Of a stretch of DNA of 64,000 bases, positions 60,819-64,000 are shown one piece after another. Under the pieces are notes generated by a model, which had not been told where the DNA came from, made no database searches, and was given only the letters and a program-made list of their open reading frames with translations. The position numbers and the translations under genes are program-made. Where the stretch lies: NCBI GenBank assembly GCA_900108205.1, contig FNUU01000003.1:149881-213880 (forward strand), in the 5' to 3' direction. Origin of the DNA: Eubacterium ruminantium. Its GTDB lineage: Bacteria; Bacillota; Clostridia; Lachnospirales; Lachnospiraceae. Numbering within the stretch: position 1 is the first letter of the stretch; each line of letters starts with the position of its first letter.

Positions 60819-61892
60819 ATGAGAAAAGATAAGAAAAAGTCTAGTAAGAAAATAGCTGCTGCGTTCTCTATGTTCGCTTTATCAGCAGCAATGCTCGGAA
60901 CCGCAACATATGCATGGTTCACGATGAGTAGAGAAGTGGAATTAACAGGCATTCAGATGACCGCAACAGTTCCTAGCGATTTACAGATTGCCTTGGGTGA
61001 GATTGCTGACGGAAGCGAAGCTAATTCGTTAGCAAAATCGACTAGTTATCTTGTTTCATCAAATAATGTAGTTGCAGCACCTGCAGATCAGGTAGATGAT
61101 GATCCGTTTGACTGGTCAAATACAGCCGATATTTCTAAATATTATCAGTTTGGAAAACTGATTCCAGCATCATCTATAGATGGTGAGAATGTGTATTATA
61201 CAGCAGATGCAACAGGAGTTGGTAAGACGTATAGCAGCGGAGCTGTAGCTGTACAGGCTACTTCATCAGGTGCTACTACTGCACATGTAAATACGAGTAC
61301 AAGTGATGGATGGTCTTCCGGAACATATGTGGCAGCCGCTTCATATACCGATACACAGGATGATGGATTCTATGTTGATATTCCTGTATGGCTTAGAACG
61401 TCAAATAAAACAGCTACTGATGTTTACGTCACAGGCTTTATATCTGATAACGGCAATCCGAGTAGCTTAGGATCTGGTTCAGATGGTGATGATCTTTATA
61501 AGGCTGTTCGTGTAGCTATACTTGATGCAGGTGGAGCAGAAAACGGAGGTATAGTTGAGCTTAATGATGGAACATCATATCCGACAGCAAAGATTGCAGC
61601 AGCTGATTCTTTGATTGATTCTGGAATTGCTAATGCTAATTGGAGCTTGACCGACAAAAATGCACTTAGTTCTGACGGAACGATGGCAGCTGGATCCTAT
61701 GGTAGTGTTGTGGTAAATGATGGTTCTGTGGCAATTGCTTCATTAGCAGCAAGAACAACAGCTCAGTATGGCGCAGCTACAAAGATAATCGTTAGAGTAT
61801 GGCTCGAAGGTGAAGATGCTAACTGCTGGAACGCTAATGCAGGTCAGGATTGGAAAATTAGTCTTCAGTTTATGACATCAGCACTTCAGTAA
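60819..61892 (+). CDS. secreted TasA/CalY-like (camelysin family) surface protein
   Basis: A 357-residue exported protein. The signal peptide (KKIAAAFSMFALSAAMLGTATYAWFTMS) is the SipW-dependent kind, with the GTATYAWFT segment at the cleavage region. The mature part is Ser/Thr/Ala/Asp-rich with beta-type sequence, and ends WLEGEDANC ... WKISLQFM, shared with the anchored protein at 52213. TasA and CalY homologues form extracellular fibres in Bacillus biofilms. Codon use is more AT-rich than its neighbours. It has its own promoter with an operator-like repeat and a strong terminator at 61952. Two SipW-type peptidases upstream are the obvious processors. Confidence 0.8.
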   Translation: MRKDKKKSSKKIAAAFSMFALSAAMLGTATYAWFTMSREVELTGIQMTATVPSDLQIALGEIADGSEANSLAKSTSYLVSSNNVVAAPADQVDDDPFDWSNTADISKYYQFGKLIPASSIDGENVYYTADATGVGKTYSSGAVAVQATSSGATTAHVNTSTSDGWSSGTYVAAASYTDTQDDGFYVDIPVWLRTSNKTATDVYVTGFISDNGNPSSLGSGSDGDDLYKAVRVAILDAGGAENGGIVELNDGTSYPTAKIAAADSLIDSGIANANWSLTDKNALSSDGTMAAGSYGSVVVNDGSVAIASLAARTTAQYGAATKIIVRVWLEGEDANCWNANAGQDWKISLQFMTSALQ

Positions 61893-61951
61893 TGATTACA
61901 ATTTCTATATGTACCCAGAATTCTGGATATATAATAATGAAATAGGTTAAT

Positions 61952-61996
61952 AAAAAGGATGTTATCACATGTATTGTGATGGCATCCTTTTTGCAT
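61952..61996 (+). terminator. terminator of the TasA-like gene
   Basis: AAAAAGGATGTTATCAC pairs with GTGATGGCATCCTTTTT, followed by GCATAT. The remaining gap up to 62219 holds only a TATAAT at 62003 without a good -35, and no supported gene. Confidence 0.9.
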
Positions 61997-62219
61997 ATAG
62001 TGTATAATTTAACCATTCCACTGTTCAAATTATATCCAATAAAAGTGAGATTTTCTGCTTCGCCTTTCGCTCAACAGCTATTCGTTTCCCAACATTATTA
62101 CAATCCCCGTCACATTTATGATATGATAAAAGAAAATTTTCATTTTAACCCTAACCATTTCATATTTTCTGCATTATACATACAGAAGCTTCTAAGAAAC
62201 AATGAAAGAGGTAATTGAT

Positions 62220-63767
62220 ATGACCACAGATGAGTACAGAGAACAAATAGCGCAGATGTCTAAAACGATGTTCAGATACTGCCTTTCACGTACAAATTCA
62301 TACCATGATGCAGAAGATCTGGCTCAAGAGATACTGCTTGCGAGCTTCAAATCAGAGTTGGAGTTTCCGAATGAGAAAGCCTTCTATGCCTTTGTTTGGA
62401 GAACGGCTGATAATCTTCTGAAAAGCTGGTATCGAAATAAATCAAGACGCGAAACGGCGGAATTGGATGAAAAAATGTCGGATGGCAGTTGGGAAACTCT
62501 TGAGGAAAAGGCCAGTGACAATGATCAGCTGCGGCTGATTACCCGCGAGCTTTCTCATTTGAACTCAAATTACAGGCATGTAACTGTTGCATATTATATC
62601 GACGGAATGTCAGTGAAGGATATTTCCGAAAGGTTTTCTCTGACGCAAAGTATGGTAAAATATCTTCTCTTTCAGTCAAGAAAAAGAATTCGGGAGGGAA
62701 TTAACATGGAAATAAATTACGGTAAATTAAGCTATGATCCAATAGAATTAGAAACATTTTTCTTTGGTGGTAAGAATAATTATTTTGGAGTATTTGACAG
62801 CAAGCTCAGTAACAATATTCTGGTAGCCTGCATTTTTGACAAGCTGTCCGAGGAGCAGCTAAGCTTGCAGATCGGTGTTCCTACCGCTTATCTTGAGGAC
62901 GAATTGAAAAAACTCATAGAATACGGCCTTCTCATTGAGAAAAATGGTTTCTATCAAAGTAACGTCCCAATAATCACCAAGGATGTTTTTGCTGAGATCA
63001 GGCGTGCAAATAAAGCGGATGTTGAAAACATATGCGAAACTCTAAAAGATAATATTGATAAAAATATGGAAGAGGTACGTAAGACAGGCTTTTACGGAAA
63101 TGATATGCCTCAGAACTCACTCAAATGGTTCATGCTTGCGCTTGTTCTTCATTTGGCATATTTTGATAAGCCTCTTGAAGATCTGCCTTCGGAATATCCA
63201 ACGGATGTATTTGGAGAGAAGTGTTTCAGGTTATTTACCGAAAAACTTCCAAGTGATCCTTACGGACTTGGCGTATGCCATATGGACAGTGATAATTCAT
63301 CGGTATTATTCTGGGATATACTTATAAATGGGGAACTTAAGCACCCTAATATGACAAGAACCAGAGCATATATGCTGGGAAAGCTTTTATCCGAACAGCC
63401 TGTAACCGAAAATGAAAAGCTTATCTGTTCAGAACTTATTAACTACGGTTTTGCAATCAAGACTGATGCGGGTATCGTTCCGAATATTCCGATACTTACA
63501 AATGAACAAAATGAGAAAATATCCGATATCATTCACGGTATCGGCATAGAAATCGGTCAGAATGTTGTGGGGAGGACACCGGTACTACGTAAAATCCTTT
63601 GTGAGCACAGTCCTCAGCATCTGATTGATTATACAGAAAAAATGGCGCCACTCCTTCATTTTAAAGAAGCGGAGCAGGTAATGCAGAATCTCTGTGAAAG
63701 CGGCTGGCTGCTGCCTTTAAAGGATGATATGCAGGCTACAACGATAATGTGTTTAAAGAAGAGTTAA
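62220..63767 (+). CDS. ECF-type sigma factor with a large C-terminal extension
   Basis: A 515-residue protein. Residues 1-165 are an ECF sigma factor: sigma-2 with YHDAEDLAQEILLASFKSE and FYAFVWRTADNLLKSWYRNK, and sigma-4 with MSVKDISERFSLTQSMVKYLLFQSRKRIREG. Residues ~166-515 are an added, mostly helical region with winged-helix-like stretches (LSLQIGVPTAYLEDELKKLIEYGLLIEKNGFYQSN). It has no membrane span. Such fused tails may replace a separate anti-sigma factor; their signal is unknown. ATG 62220 is preferred with AGAGG upstream. The TasA-like operon lies directly upstream and is a possible target. Confidence 0.8.
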   Translation: MTTDEYREQIAQMSKTMFRYCLSRTNSYHDAEDLAQEILLASFKSELEFPNEKAFYAFVWRTADNLLKSWYRNKSRRETAELDEKMSDGSWETLEEKASDNDQLRLITRELSHLNSNYRHVTVAYYIDGMSVKDISERFSLTQSMVKYLLFQSRKRIREGINMEINYGKLSYDPIELETFFFGGKNNYFGVFDSKLSNNILVACIFDKLSEEQLSLQIGVPTAYLEDELKKLIEYGLLIEKNGFYQSNVPIITKDVFAEIRRANKADVENICETLKDNIDKNMEEVRKTGFYGNDMPQNSLKWFMLALVLHLAYFDKPLEDLPSEYPTDVFGEKCFRLFTEKLPSDPYGLGVCHMDSDNSSVLFWDILINGELKHPNMTRTRAYMLGKLLSEQPVTENEKLICSELINYGFAIKTDAGIVPNIPILTNEQNEKISDIIHGIGIEIGQNVVGRTPVLRKILCEHSPQHLIDYTEKMAPLLHFKEAEQVMQNLCESGWLLPLKDDMQATTIMCLKKS

Positions 63768-63788
63768 AGGATATATAAATACATCTTC

Positions 63789-63840
63789 AATTCAGGCAGG
63801 AAACAAGAGGATCTTTTCTTGTTTCCTGCCCGAATTTTAA
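63789..63840. terminator. bidirectional terminator between convergent genes
   Basis: AATTCAGGCAGGAAACAAGA pairs with TCTTGTTTCCTGCCCGAATT (one mismatch) around a short loop, followed by TTAAG. It ends the sigma gene and also the minus-strand gene that begins beyond the window. Confidence 0.85.
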
Positions 63841-63863
63841 GTGTTTATTGTATTTTTTGACAA

Positions 63864-64000
63864 TTAGAGATTAGCGGCTTCGAGTTCTGTTATCCTCGCC
63901 TGTAAAGCAGCGATGGTGTTGTCCTTCTCTACAATAGCATTTTCTTTCTCGGCGATAGTATTATCCTTCTCAGCAATAGCATTATCTCTCTCAGCGATGG
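63864..64000 (-). CDS. C-terminal end of a protein with a 7-residue coiled-coil repeat, cut by the edge
   Basis: On the minus strand a frame is open from the right edge to a TAA at 63866-63864. It reads repeats of IAEKDNT and variants (IAERDNA, IAEKENA, IVEKDNT), ending LQARITELEAANL. The 21-base DNA repeat and its variations show recent duplication. Similar heptad tails occur at the end of Rpn/PD-(D/E)XK transposase-like proteins in Lachnospiraceae, which I offer as a possibility; nothing in view proves it. Confidence 0.6.
   Translation of the reverse strand, partial: IAERDNAIAEKDNTIAEKENAIVEKDNTIAALQARITELEAANL

Noticed and set aside
61976..62218. 80-residue frame before the sigma gene
   Set aside because: Its start lies in the terminator arm, it has no ribosome site and its composition is not protein-like.
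63055..63327. 90-residue frame within the sigma gene
   Set aside because: Out of frame inside a well-supported gene.

Overview
The window reads as chromosomal DNA of a low-to-medium GC Gram-positive anaerobe, most likely a member of the Lachnospiraceae (class Clostridia; Butyrivibrio/Roseburia-like). Signs of this are the AGGAGG-type ribosome sites with occasional TTG and GTG starts, a three-gene sugar sensor next to a ChvE-type ABC transporter, a JetA/JetB-like SMC operon, SipW-type signal peptidases, a CdaA-CdaR pair and a DUF1846 protein. I see no tRNA, rRNA, insertion sequence or CRISPR array. The assignment rests on gene content read by eye, not on a search.

Layout. 1-2430 is a small peptide-modification (RiPP) locus: two Cys-rich precursors (one cut by the left edge, one with a Nif11-type leader), a 48-residue Cys/Trp peptide and a radical SAM/SPASM maturase. 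2587-4121 holds a PaaI-like thioesterase, an unknown protein and a TerB-like protein. 4255-12741 is a sugar-uptake module: membrane-anchored sugar sensor, LytS-type kinase and YesN-type regulator, then a binding lipoprotein, a double ATPase and a permease. 12898-16613 is uvrA, with its own promoter and a near-consensus SOS box, plus a metallo-beta-lactamase-fold protein. 16734-20420 holds a zinc-ribbon membrane protein, a PfkB-family sugar-phosphate kinase and class II aldolase with a long structured leader.

20770-28502 is a condensin-like operon (kleisin-like, small winged-helix-like and SMC-like proteins) with no visible JetD nuclease. It is followed by a spore-photoproduct-lyase-family protein that has lost two of its three cluster cysteines. 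28557-38293 runs co-directionally: a small coiled-coil protein, malic enzyme, a MoxR/DUF58/transglutaminase set, a ParB-like/BMP fusion without a signal peptide, a metallophosphoesterase and citrate synthase. A methyltransferase on the minus strand (38463-39386) breaks the run. Then come an FHA-ParA fusion, a DUF1846 protein, a 72-bp tandem repeat, a sodium:solute symporter, and a block with two unknown membrane proteins, the diadenylate cyclase cdaA, cdaR and a sirtuin.

51004-61892 looks like one surface-protein system: a degenerate EAL-domain protein, a membrane-anchored camelysin/TasA-like protein, two SipW-type signal peptidases, a membrane-anchored McrB-like AAA+ ATPase, a long coiled-coil partner, two small accessory proteins and a secreted TasA/CalY-like protein under its own promoter. 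An ECF sigma factor with an unusual 350-residue C-terminal extension follows. This block and the SMC operon with its cluster-less radical-SAM relative are the best candidates for an undescribed system. A family of dispersed two-hairpin intergenic repeats (at least four good copies, partly with compensatory changes) is the strongest non-coding novelty.
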